This document shows, one piece after another, positions 1 to 8,034 of a DNA stretch of 64,000 nucleotides; the first letter of the stretch is position 1; every line of letters starts with the position of its first letter. Position numbers and translations under genes: made by a program. Below the pieces are notes generated by a model that saw nothing but the letters and a program-made list of their open reading frames with translations, was not told the origin of the DNA and made no database searches. Origin of the DNA: Paenibacillus macquariensis (GTDB taxonomy: Bacteria; Bacillota; Bacilli; Paenibacillales; Paenibacillaceae); assembly GCF_900156375.1 (NCBI RefSeq), contig NZ_FTNK01000014.1, forward strand, positions 92,653-156,652. The letters run 5' to 3'.

Positions 1-15
1 ATGCTACCTATACCT

Positions 16-63
16 AAAGGTACAACCTCGGCTGCTTCTCAGTCCTGTGTTGTACCTTTTTTT
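16..63 (+). terminator. Rho-independent terminator of an upstream gene outside the window
   Basis: An 11-bp perfect inverted repeat (AAAGGTACAAC ... GTTGTACCTTT) with a 22-nt loop runs straight into a T-run. It ends transcription coming from the left edge just before the neopullulanase gene. Confidence 0.8.
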
Positions 64-91
64 GTATGAGGAAAATGAGGAGGAGATTATT

Positions 92-1834
92 ATGTTATTA
101 GAGGCTATCTATCATCGCCCGAAACAAAACTGGTGTTATGCTTATGACGGGAAGACACTCCATATTAGAATTCGTACCAAGAGAAACGATGTCACCTCTA
201 TAGAAGCAATGACCGGCGATAAATATGCTTGGGACCGTACGGTTACATATGTTCCGATGTCGATCCTATCGTCTGATGAATTTTTTGATTACTGGGAATG
301 CGAGGTTGTCCCTCCGTACCGTCGTTTAAGATATGGTTTCTTGTTACAAAAGGATGATCAGAAAGTATGGATGACGGAATTCGCTTTCTTGAATGAAGAA
401 CCGAGCGATCCCAATCGAATGTTCGACTTTCCTTATATCAATATGATTGATGTGTTCAAAACCCCTGATTGGGTCAAAGATGCAGTATTCTATCAGATAT
501 TCCCCGAACGGTTCGCCAATGGAGATCCAAGTATTGACCCTCCAGGTACGTTACCATGGGGTGGACAACCGCAAAGAGATAATTTCTTTGGCGGCGATTT
601 ACAAGGTGTTATCGATCACATAGATCATCTTAGTAACCTAGGCATCAATGCACTCTACTTCACCCCATTATTTACTGCCACAACCAATCATAAATACGAT
701 ACTGAAGATTATCTTCAGATTGATTCCCAATTCGGTGATATCAACTTATTGAAGAAATTAGTGGCCCTCTGTCATGAGCGTGGAATTCGTGTCATTATGG
801 ACGCCGTATTTAACCATTCTGGCAGAACATTTGCACCGTTCGTTGATGTCCAGAAGAACGGAGAAGCTTCACGTTACAAGGATTGGTTCCATATTTCCAA
901 GTTCCCTATTCGTGTTGAGGACGGTATTCCAACGTATGAGACTTTCGCTTTTGAACCCTTGATGCCGAAACTTAACACGGAGAATCCAGAAGTTAAAGCC
1001 TATCTTCTTCATGTCGCAGAATATTGGATTAAAGAAGTTGATATCGACGGATGGAGACTAGATGTAGCTAATGAAGTGGATCACCAGTTCTGGAGAGAAT
1101 TCAGACAAGTGATTAAGAAGGCCAAACCAGACGCGTATATTCTAGGGGAGATATGGCATGATTCCTACAATTGGCTACAAGGTGATCAATTTGATGCCGT
1201 CATGAACTATCCATTCACTAATGCTACACTCGACTTCTTCGTAGAAGGCTCGACAGATGCAGAACAATTCTCACAAGCCATTGGCAAACAGATAGCCCTT
1301 TACCCGCGTCAAGCAAATGAAGTTGCCTTCAACTTACTCGACAGCCATGATACAGCGCGTCTAATCACACTATGTAAAGACGACAAACGCAAAATGAAGC
1401 TCGCTGTGCTATTCCTATTCACATATACAGGCACCCCATGTATATATTACGGTGATGAAGTTGGAATAACAGGTGCGCATGATCCAGACTGCCGTAAGTG
1501 TATGGAATGGGACCCTGCGAAGCAAGACCATGACCTATTCACGTTCTACCAAGAACTGATTAAGTTGCGCTTGGATCACAGCGCTCTGCGTACAGGTACA
1601 CTCACATTCCTGTCCTCTCAATCAGGAAGTACTACACTAGCTTACTCGCGCGAGGATGAGAAGGATAAATTTATTATTCTCATGAATAACGACAGTAAGC
1701 AGCAGTCCATCGAGATATCTTTAGCGGAGACTCAATTAGAGGATATTCACACAGGAAAAGCCTATTTGATAAAGAATGGTGCACTGAACGTAGAATTATC
1801 TCCATTTAGCTCAATGATGTTTAAAGTTATTTAA
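92..1834 (+). CDS. Neopullulanase / cyclomaltodextrinase-type GH13 alpha-glycosidase
   Basis: This 580-residue cytoplasmic glycosidase should hydrolyse maltodextrins, cyclodextrins or pullulan to short maltosaccharides. It has no signal peptide. The first roughly 125 residues fit the N-domain typical of the GH13_20 group, followed by the family start VFYQIFPERF near residue 135. The catalytic triad is visible as Asp324 (DGWRLDVA), Glu353 (ILGEIWH) and Asp420 (LDSHDTAR). The ATG at 92 was preferred to the upstream in-frame start at 47 because AGGAGG lies just before it. Its length matches family members of about 580 residues. It sits at the edge of the maltose locus and probably feeds linear maltosaccharides to the maltose phosphorylase downstream. 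Exact substrate preference cannot be read from the sequence. Confidence 0.9.
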   Translation: MLLEAIYHRPKQNWCYAYDGKTLHIRIRTKRNDVTSIEAMTGDKYAWDRTVTYVPMSILSSDEFFDYWECEVVPPYRRLRYGFLLQKDDQKVWMTEFAFLNEEPSDPNRMFDFPYINMIDVFKTPDWVKDAVFYQIFPERFANGDPSIDPPGTLPWGGQPQRDNFFGGDLQGVIDHIDHLSNLGINALYFTPLFTATTNHKYDTEDYLQIDSQFGDINLLKKLVALCHERGIRVIMDAVFNHSGRTFAPFVDVQKNGEASRYKDWFHISKFPIRVEDGIPTYETFAFEPLMPKLNTENPEVKAYLLHVAEYWIKEVDIDGWRLDVANEVDHQFWREFRQVIKKAKPDAYILGEIWHDSYNWLQGDQFDAVMNYPFTNATLDFFVEGSTDAEQFSQAIGKQIALYPRQANEVAFNLLDSHDTARLITLCKDDKRKMKLAVLFLFTYTGTPCIYYGDEVGITGAHDPDCRKCMEWDPAKQDHDLFTFYQELIKLRLDHSALRTGTLTFLSSQSGSTTLAYSREDEKDKFIILMNNDSKQQSIEISLAETQLEDIHTGKAYLIKNGALNVELSPFSSMMFKVI

Positions 1835-1896
1835 GAGTAGCTTCCTATAACCTTATTAGTATTACAATGAGGCTTATACTTTCTGATAATTTAACA

Positions 1897-1928
1897 AAGC
1901 GGCTAAGGATATTAATCCTTAGCCGCTT
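1897..1928. terminator. Bidirectional hairpin between convergent genes
   Basis: A perfect 13-bp stem (AAGCGGCTAAGGA with its complement) and 6-nt loop lies between the converging neopullulanase and chemoreceptor genes. T-rich flanks are weak on both sides, so it may serve either strand. Confidence 0.7.
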
Positions 1929-1970
1929 GTCCATTTTCAAACCTCAAATTGGGTATCTGCACCATTCACA

Positions 1971-4034
1971 TCATGTTTTAAATTTCACCAATACATGCTT
2001 AAATGTCTCTGACATCTCTTCAAGTCTACTCGATAAACCCACCAACTGTTCACTTACAACATACTGCTGTGAAGACATGGAAGCTACCTCCTCCGTCGAA
2101 GCACTCGTCTCCTCCACTACTGCACTAATAGAAGAAATAGACACTGATAAAAGCTGTTGCGATTCGATTAACTCTTTAACAGCAATGGAAGAGTTATCAA
2201 TCTCAGTGAGAAACTCATCCATTTGCTGTTTCACATTCTGAAACATAGTAGATGCTTCCTTAACGGACACCATTTGCTCAGCCAACACAGGTGAAACGGC
2301 ATTTAAGGATGCTGTGGTGTGTTCAATTCCACGTCTGATCTCGTCCGTTATTTCAGCTACCGTTTGTATGGATTGCTTCGAACTGTCTGCGAGATTTCTA
2401 ATTTCATTAGCCACCACCATAAATCCTCGTCCTGCTTCACCCGCTCTAGCTGCCTCAATCGTAGCATTCATGGATAGAATATTGGTTTGCTGAGTCAAGT
2501 TACTCATAAGTTCCAATATTTTTTGTATAGAGGCTGTGCTTTTCTTTAATCCCTCTGCCTGACTAACAATCGTTCTATTCATATCCACGATAACATCCGT
2601 TTTATGTACTAACTGATCCATATAATCCGACCCTTGTCCACTTACTTGTAATACGCGGTGCGCTGATTGTTCCATAGCATAATTGGAAGTGGATACTTTA
2701 TGGATTTTCTCAGCGATATGTTCTGCCAACACACTCTCACTTTCGGCTTCCATGGCCAGATTAGAGGCTCCTACAGCAATTTCTCGCGAGGCATCCGCAA
2801 TCTCCCCAGCTGATAAAGACGTGCTCTTCGAGACTTGCGTTAACTCATCCGCAGTCTCCAATACCTCTTGAGCCGAACGATTCGTCTGATCTACAAGCAT
2901 TCCTATCTGATGCATCATTTGATTAAAACTAGAACCTAATCGACCGATCTCATCCTCACTTTGGAAAGTGGTGCGCACCTGAAGATTACCTTGCTCCCCC
3001 TCCTCCATTAAGTTGCACAATTTCGCAAGTGGTCTACCTACATTCAAGAAGACATAATATCCAATGAATAACGCAAATATCACTGCCAAGAGGATCACGA
3101 TCAAAGTAACATACAGCAACTGATTCGTACCTTTTACGAAATCGCTAATAGGAGCATAACCCATCATGGTCCATTTGGTTGTTTTCAATGTTTTGTATAC
3201 AACTAGTTGCTCTATGCCTTCCTCATCATCCGCTGTAAATGTTGTTTCACCTCCTGCACTTTCCTTATTAATGTGAATAAAAGACTGCGATTCTAGAAGA
3301 TTATTATCTTTCGCATGAACAATTCTATTACTGTCTGTTATGACTTCAACTTGACCGCTTACTCCAATTTGGAGATTTGCTAGCATTTCTGTGATGGACT
3401 TCTCCTTGATTTCAAACAACAATATATATTCCGCCTCGGGATGATTCATATTTCGAAGCAATCTTCCCATGGTGAGCGCGGGTTCAGCATACGAATTGAA
3501 AAATCCTTTCTTACTTGTCGGGAACCATACAATCTTACCCTTCGCATCCTCGATCTCTTTCATTTTCGCTTGAATATCATCATCTGTACGAACACCAGGA
3601 ATACCAGAAGATTTATAGGAATCAACTTCTACTAAGCTCTCTTTCACTAAGCGAACACCTAGAAGCCTACTATCAGACCCCGAAATCGAACTCAGTTTGC
3701 TACGGACTTTTTCTTCTGAATTATGCCTTTGTAAAGTTCCAATTTCAGCTTGATCGATGCTCTCTAAATTTCGCTTCAGTTCCGAATCTACAGCCAGTTG
3801 TTTGGATAACGATTCATATTGGAGGAATAGGAAATCAAGTTTATCGGCAGCTTGAACAATAGCCTGTAAGGACGCCAAGGAGACCTCATCTTTAATAATC
3901 CCTTTAGATAATTGATAAGAAGAAAGGCCAAGTATTGTAGACAATCCAACAATGGCACAGAACATGATTACGAATAATTTCATTCCAATCGATTTAAAAC
4001 GGAGAAAATGTATTTTACTATGTATTTTATTCAT
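1971..4034 (-). CDS. Methyl-accepting chemotaxis protein
   Basis: This 687-residue transmembrane chemoreceptor has the order TM1 (about residues 18-38), a roughly 250-residue extracellular sensor of probable dCache type, TM2 near residue 305, a HAMP domain and a long cytoplasmic MCP signalling domain. The signalling tip is clear (QTNILSMNATIEAARAGE, then GRGFMVVANEIRNLA). It would signal through CheA/CheW to the flagellar motor. The start at 4034 is set by GGGGAG 9 nt upstream; the longer frame to 4127 has no ribosome site. It lies directly upstream, on the same strand, of no gene but follows malG in orientation, so a link with sugar sensing is possible. The ligand is not identifiable. Confidence 0.93.
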   Translation of the reverse strand: MNKIHSKIHFLRFKSIGMKLFVIMFCAIVGLSTILGLSSYQLSKGIIKDEVSLASLQAIVQAADKLDFLFLQYESLSKQLAVDSELKRNLESIDQAEIGTLQRHNSEEKVRSKLSSISGSDSRLLGVRLVKESLVEVDSYKSSGIPGVRTDDDIQAKMKEIEDAKGKIVWFPTSKKGFFNSYAEPALTMGRLLRNMNHPEAEYILLFEIKEKSITEMLANLQIGVSGQVEVITDSNRIVHAKDNNLLESQSFIHINKESAGGETTFTADDEEGIEQLVVYKTLKTTKWTMMGYAPISDFVKGTNQLLYVTLIVILLAVIFALFIGYYVFLNVGRPLAKLCNLMEEGEQGNLQVRTTFQSEDEIGRLGSSFNQMMHQIGMLVDQTNRSAQEVLETADELTQVSKSTSLSAGEIADASREIAVGASNLAMEAESESVLAEHIAEKIHKVSTSNYAMEQSAHRVLQVSGQGSDYMDQLVHKTDVIVDMNRTIVSQAEGLKKSTASIQKILELMSNLTQQTNILSMNATIEAARAGEAGRGFMVVANEIRNLADSSKQSIQTVAEITDEIRRGIEHTTASLNAVSPVLAEQMVSVKEASTMFQNVKQQMDEFLTEIDNSSIAVKELIESQQLLSVSISSISAVVEETSASTEEVASMSSQQYVVSEQLVGLSSRLEEMSETFKHVLVKFKT

Positions 4035-4196
4035 GAATATTTCTCCCCTTTCGTCGTTCTTCATGATGATGTTCCAAATAAAAGAATGGTACAGCCCTCT
4101 TGTGCGAGAGTTGTACCAAGTTATCATATTACTAATGTTTAGAACCTCAAATTCTTATGTTACTCATGATTTAGTGTGTTATTAGTCGGCTGTGTC

Positions 4197-5042
4197 TTAA
4201 CCCTTACTCGCTCCGGACGTCAAACCCTCCACAAGAAGACGCTGAAGGAACATGAACAGAATCGTAATTGGCACGGCGATCAGAACTGCACCTGCTGCGA
4301 ACATTGTGAAATTTGAATTCGTGTTCGTACTCACCATATCATACAGCCCCACAGCCACTGTCCATTTCTCCTTAGACCGCAGTACCATCTTCGCAAAGAT
4401 AAAGTCAACCCACGGACCAACGAATTGCGTTAGCGCCATATAAGTGAGCATGGGCCGAGAAAGTGGCAGAATGATTCGGGTGAATATCCTGAAATTACTT
4501 GCTCCATCGATCCTGGCCGCTTCATCCAATGATCTTGGGATCGTATCCAGGAATCCTTTAGCTATAAAGGTTCCCCCAAGCGGAGCACCTGCTGCGTACA
4601 CAATAATTAATGCAAGATGTGTATCAAGCAAATGGAACTCTTTAAGAAGTAAATAAATGGCAATCATACTCATAAATCCAGGGAACATCCCCAGAATCAA
4701 TACCGTTGAGAGCGCCGTCTGCCGTCCGCGGAATCGAAAGCGTGATACGGCATAGCTGGTTAACAATGTGAGGACAATACCGATCAACATAGAAATGATC
4801 GAAATTTTCAACGTATTCATGTACCAGCTACCAAACATGTAACTCTTGGATGTAAATAATTCTCTATAGTGTTCCAGTGTAAAACTACTAGGAATCAGTG
4901 ACTTACTATACAGAGATTTACCAGGTCGAACGGAACCCAAAATGACCCATAACGCTGGATACACGGAACCAATCACCATGATAATGAGAATGATATAACT
5001 TAGCGTCAAACTCAAGGATTTTTTCACTTTTCGTCCACTCAT
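4197..5042 (-). CDS. malG: Maltodextrin ABC transporter permease, MalG-type
   Basis: This 281-residue inner-membrane permease has six predicted helices and the conserved EAA loop (DEAARIDGASNFRIFTRIILPLSRP) that contacts the ATPase. It pairs with the larger permease gene, overlapping it by 4 bp (start and stop codons interlock), which indicates translational coupling. It is the last gene of the malE-malF-malG operon. No ATPase gene is present; in Bacillus-type systems a shared MsmX/MsmK-like ATPase is supplied from elsewhere. The C-terminus (LVEGLTSGASKG) is typical of MalG proteins. No obvious terminator follows before the chemoreceptor promoter region. Confidence 0.92.
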   Translation of the reverse strand: MSGRKVKKSLSLTLSYIILIIMVIGSVYPALWVILGSVRPGKSLYSKSLIPSSFTLEHYRELFTSKSYMFGSWYMNTLKISIISMLIGIVLTLLTSYAVSRFRFRGRQTALSTVLILGMFPGFMSMIAIYLLLKEFHLLDTHLALIIVYAAGAPLGGTFIAKGFLDTIPRSLDEAARIDGASNFRIFTRIILPLSRPMLTYMALTQFVGPWVDFIFAKMVLRSKEKWTVAVGLYDMVSTNTNSNFTMFAAGAVLIAVPITILFMFLQRLLVEGLTSGASKG

Positions 5043-6340
5043 TGGATCATATCCTCCTCTTTAAATGACTTCGTTCTGCGGTAGTTATAGATTGAGAACG
5101 AGGCGACAATTAGGAAAATAATGATCCCCACAGCAGAAGCCATATTGTATTTGTTCTGATCTAACGTTAACTTGTACAACCAAGTGACGAGCAGATCGGT
5201 TGCTCCTGCATATTGGTAATCCCCCACTACAGGATTTCCACTTGTTAGCAAGTAAATTGCGCTAAAGTTATTGATATTTCCAGCAAATTGCGCAATCAGT
5301 GTTGGCGCTGTTGTGAACAATATCATGGGCAGGGTAACGATTCGAAACTTCTGATAATTATTTGCCCCATCTACCTCAGCTGCTTCATACATATCCCGTG
5401 GAATCGTAGTCAATACCCCCATAATTAATATCATAGAGACTGGAATACCAACCCACATATTGACGACAATAACCGTAACCTTGGCCCAGAAAGGATCAGT
5501 CAACCATGGAAGTCCACCAAATCCGAAATATCCGAGATACTGATTAACCGGCCCGAATTGACCGTTAAACATATTTCTCATCACAAGCAGCGAAATAAGC
5601 TGCGGAATAGCATAAGGAATAATTAAAATCGTTCTCCACAAACCCTTAAATTTGATTCCCTTTTGGTTAATAAGTAACGCTACGAGCAGGCCTCCAAAAT
5701 AAGTAGTTACCGTGGATAGAACGGCCCAAATAATGGTCCAGGTCAGAACTCCATAGAACGTGTGGCTCCACGTTTTGAGTGAAACTAAATCTCTAAATGT
5801 ATCAAATCCTACCCAATCTATCAGCTTAGCTGGTGGGATGTGATTAGGTGCAGAGTAATTCGTAAATGCCAGCATAACCATAAAGATGATGGGCATAACC
5901 GTGAAGAATAGAATACCTATTGCCGGTAAAGTCAAAAAGGCTTGCGCGAATTTATAATCCAGAACATACCGAATGGACTGTTTGAAACTGTTCGGTTGGA
6001 TTCCCTTTTCTCTTTTCTCCGCAGTTTTACGCGCGTCTCTTACATTCATGATATAAATAATGACAAAAATAATTAAAAGTAAAATGGTTATCAAGCTTTG
6101 GATTAGAATAAAGATCGAGTGATCTCCTTCCATCCACTTACCGTTGACTCTCATTCTTGGTGTATCTCCAAGTGTTACAATGCCCCACAAAGATCTACCT
6201 AGATTACTACTGAAATAGATGATCGCATACGCCTCAATTAGCAGATATATGAGGCCTTTTATAAACTGGCGGTTATATATTTGTCCCAGTCCCATGCTTA
6301 TAAGCGACAGTATTGTGGCTTTGTTGCGATATCGGTCCAC
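5039..6340 (-). CDS. malF: Maltodextrin ABC transporter permease, MalF-type
   Basis: This permease of about 433 residues forms a heterodimer with the MalG-type protein to move maltose or maltodextrins. An N-terminal region of about 130 residues has extra helices (IYNRQFIKGLIYLL), followed by the BPD_transp_1 core with the EAA loop MYEAAEVDGANNYQKFRIV. The start chosen is GTG at 6340, because AGGAG lies 7 nt before it. The in-frame ATG at 6385 has no ribosome site and lies inside a strong hairpin. Extended N-terminal segments are usual in Firmicute MalF proteins. Gene order malE-malF-malG on one strand supports the assignment. Confidence 0.9.
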   Translation of the reverse strand: MDRYRNKATILSLISMGLGQIYNRQFIKGLIYLLIEAYAIIYFSSNLGRSLWGIVTLGDTPRMRVNGKWMEGDHSIFILIQSLITILLLIIFVIIYIMNVRDARKTAEKREKGIQPNSFKQSIRYVLDYKFAQAFLTLPAIGILFFTVMPIIFMVMLAFTNYSAPNHIPPAKLIDWVGFDTFRDLVSLKTWSHTFYGVLTWTIIWAVLSTVTTYFGGLLVALLINQKGIKFKGLWRTILIIPYAIPQLISLLVMRNMFNGQFGPVNQYLGYFGFGGLPWLTDPFWAKVTVIVVNMWVGIPVSMILIMGVLTTIPRDMYEAAEVDGANNYQKFRIVTLPMILFTTAPTLIAQFAGNINNFSAIYLLTSGNPVVGDYQYAGATDLLVTWLYKLTLDQNKYNMASAVGIIIFLIVASFSIYNYRRTKSFKEEDMIQ

Positions 6341-6375
6341 GAGCTTTCTCCTCTCCCTAGAAAACCGAGGAATTA

Positions 6376-6396
6376 CCCGCCGCATGATGCGACGGG
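6376..6396 (-). promoter_or_regulatory. Intercistronic hairpin between malE and malF
   Basis: Two 10-nt arms (CCCGTCGCAT / ATGCGGCGGG on the coding strand, one G-U pair) almost abut, forming a very stable stem. No U-run follows, so it is more likely an RNA-stability or partial attenuation element than a full terminator. It lies within the gap between malE and the proposed GTG start of malF. Confidence 0.6.
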
Positions 6397-6434
6397 CACT
6401 TCAAACTGTTATCCCTCGAGCAGTCTATCCTAAT

Positions 6435-7745
6435 TTACTTCGTTGCACCGCCATTTAAGTCTTTAATTTGTTGTACTGCCTTATCCATCGCTTCTTTCGG
6501 ATCTTTACCGTTATCCCAAATTTCCGGGAAAGCTGCATTTACAGGACTCCATACATTTCCCATTTCAGGAATGGTAGGCATAGGTTGAGAATTGATAACT
6601 TGTTGAGCAAAACCTGATACAAACGGATCATTCTTAATCTGATCAGATGCCAATGCTTCATTGTTTGTCGGTATAGAACCCACTTTTTCATTCAGAAGAA
6701 GTTGTGCTTCCTTAGTGGATGCGAACTCAGCGAACAATTGTGCCGCATTAGGATACTGCGTAAAAGAGTTAACGTACCAAGCTTTAATACCAGACAATGA
6801 AATGGCAGGTTTGCCATCAATCGTTGGAATAGGTGCAATTCCAAGCTTATCTCCTAGCGCTTTTTTGTAACCTGCAAGTTCCCAAGGACCCGTAATATCC
6901 ATGGCTACATCACCAGCGTTGAATAAGCTACGTTTAATATCTGGCGTAATATCAGCGCTCTTAATAGGGAGTGCTGCTTTTAGTTTCACATACGTTTGTA
7001 ATCCTGCAAGAGCTCCAGCCGAATTGATTCCAATGTCATCTTTGTTCGTACCATTATCACCGAAAATATATCCACCTCCGGTAGCAATAAACGGATAGTT
7101 GAAATACAGGTTACCTGGTTCCCACATAATTCCGTATCTGTTCTTCGATTTATCTGTGAACGTTTTGCTGAATTCGATAACATCATCGAATGATTTCGGA
7201 GCTTCCTTTACAAGCTCTTTATTATAAAAAAGTGCATAGGTTTCAGCTGCTCTTGGGTAACCGTACAACTCACCCTTAAAAGTGACCCCTTGAATGGATG
7301 CTGGTGTATTGTTAGCTATTGTTTCTTTAGCTAGGGCTTCATTCGTTAGCAACAAACCCGCTTCTGCCGCTCTACCCAAGTTGTCATGCGGGAACATTAC
7401 AATATCGGCACCTAATCCTGAAGGACCATCTTGAGTCAATTTCGTAACTTGATCTGTTGCTGCTACTTCTTCAACTTTGACAGGAATGCTATATTTCTCT
7501 TCAAATTGCTTTGCCATTTCATCTGTGAATGTTCTCTCTTCCTTACTTTCCCAAACAATCAGTGTAGCGCCCTCTTCTGGTTGAAGCTCAACTACCTCCT
7601 CTGGAGAAACAACTGGTTCTACCGTCGTATTGGTACTTGGAGCAGGCTCCGCATTTTTACTCGGTGCATTGTTGGAACCACAGGCCGTAATTGAGAAAAC
7701 CATGGTTAAGGCAGCAACTAACGTCATTACTTTGTTTATTTTCAT
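6435..7745 (-). CDS. malE: Maltose/maltodextrin-binding lipoprotein
   Basis: This 436-residue solute-binding protein captures maltose or maltodextrins outside the membrane for MalFG. A lipoprotein signal ends in the lipobox ITAC with Cys22, followed by a Ser/Asn/Pro/Glu-rich linker and a family-1 SBP fold (EKTFTDEMAKQFEEKY-like start; GDVAMDITGPWELAGYKKALG in the middle). Length is usual. The first gene of the operon, it is preceded by a 290-bp control region with a promoter, a cre-like site and two LacI-type operators. The hairpin after it may give it higher expression than the permeases, as is common for binding proteins. Confidence 0.93.
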   Translation of the reverse strand: MKINKVMTLVAALTMVFSITACGSNNAPSKNAEPAPSTNTTVEPVVSPEEVVELQPEEGATLIVWESKEERTFTDEMAKQFEEKYSIPVKVEEVAATDQVTKLTQDGPSGLGADIVMFPHDNLGRAAEAGLLLTNEALAKETIANNTPASIQGVTFKGELYGYPRAAETYALFYNKELVKEAPKSFDDVIEFSKTFTDKSKNRYGIMWEPGNLYFNYPFIATGGGYIFGDNGTNKDDIGINSAGALAGLQTYVKLKAALPIKSADITPDIKRSLFNAGDVAMDITGPWELAGYKKALGDKLGIAPIPTIDGKPAISLSGIKAWYVNSFTQYPNAAQLFAEFASTKEAQLLLNEKVGSIPTNNEALASDQIKNDPFVSGFAQQVINSQPMPTIPEMGNVWSPVNAAFPEIWDNGKDPKEAMDKAVQQIKDLNGGATK

Positions 7746-7803
7746 TCTTAAATTAACCCCTCTCTAATTGGTCTAACGTTAACCTTACGTAAAACTAAGA
7801 CTA

Positions 7804-7819
7804 TGCGCAAACGATTTCA
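7804..7819. promoter_or_regulatory. MalR-type operator 1 (downstream of malE promoter)
   Basis: The half-site GCAAACG with the imperfect mate ATTTC forms a 16-bp dyad centred on CG at 7812-7813. It resembles the GCAAACGTTTGC core bound by Firmicute LacI/MalR-type repressors. It lies in the leader of malE, about 126 bp from the second operator. Confidence 0.6.
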
Positions 7820-7882
7820 CAAATTCACTAATTCCCCCGCTTAAAAATGTGATTATCTAGCTGTTAATCTTAATGCGAGTTA

Positions 7883-7896
7883 TGTAAGCGCTTAAT
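7883..7896. promoter_or_regulatory. Candidate cre (CcpA) site
   Basis: TGTAAGCGCTTAAT matches the cre consensus TGWAANCGNTNWCA at 12 of 14 positions. It sits just downstream of the predicted malE start site, where CcpA binding would block elongation. Confidence 0.55.
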
Positions 7897-7906
7897 TCAT
7901 GGGTTT

Positions 7907-7935
7907 ATCATACACAAAATAATTTGTTTTGTAAA
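7907..7935 (-). promoter_or_regulatory. Predicted sigma-A promoter of malEFG
   Basis: On the minus strand TTTACA (7930-7935), a 17-nt spacer and TATGAT (7907-7912) match 5 of 6 bases in each hexamer. The adjacent LacI-type operator overlaps the -35 element. Confidence 0.65.
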
Positions 7936-7946
7936 AACGTTTGCAC
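7931..7946. promoter_or_regulatory. MalR-type operator 2 (over the malE -35)
   Basis: GTAAAAACGTTTGCAC is a 16-bp imperfect palindrome centred on CG at 7938-7939. Binding here would occlude the -35 hexamer of the predicted malE promoter. Confidence 0.7.
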
Positions 7947-8034
7947 ATGCTGATTTTACCTATATTATTCTAATTCCAATACAATACCCCTCTAAATCAT
8001 TGTTTCTTACAAAATAACACAGTATTCCTTCCAT

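Larger units (their letters stand above)
7746..8034 (-). promoter_or_regulatory. Control region of the malEFG operon
   Basis: This gene-free stretch separates the amylase gene end from malE. On the minus strand it carries a good sigma-A promoter, a cre-like site and two palindromes of the GCAAACG type, each listed separately. No clear terminator for the amylase gene was seen. It has no coding potential. Confidence 0.75.

Noticed and set aside
1867..2241. Plus-strand frame of 124 codons
   Set aside because: It is antisense to the chemoreceptor gene, has no ribosome site and is not domain-like.
4197..7745. Complete maltose ABC transporter
   Set aside because: No ATPase gene is present in or near the operon; a shared MsmX-type ATPase elsewhere is more likely.
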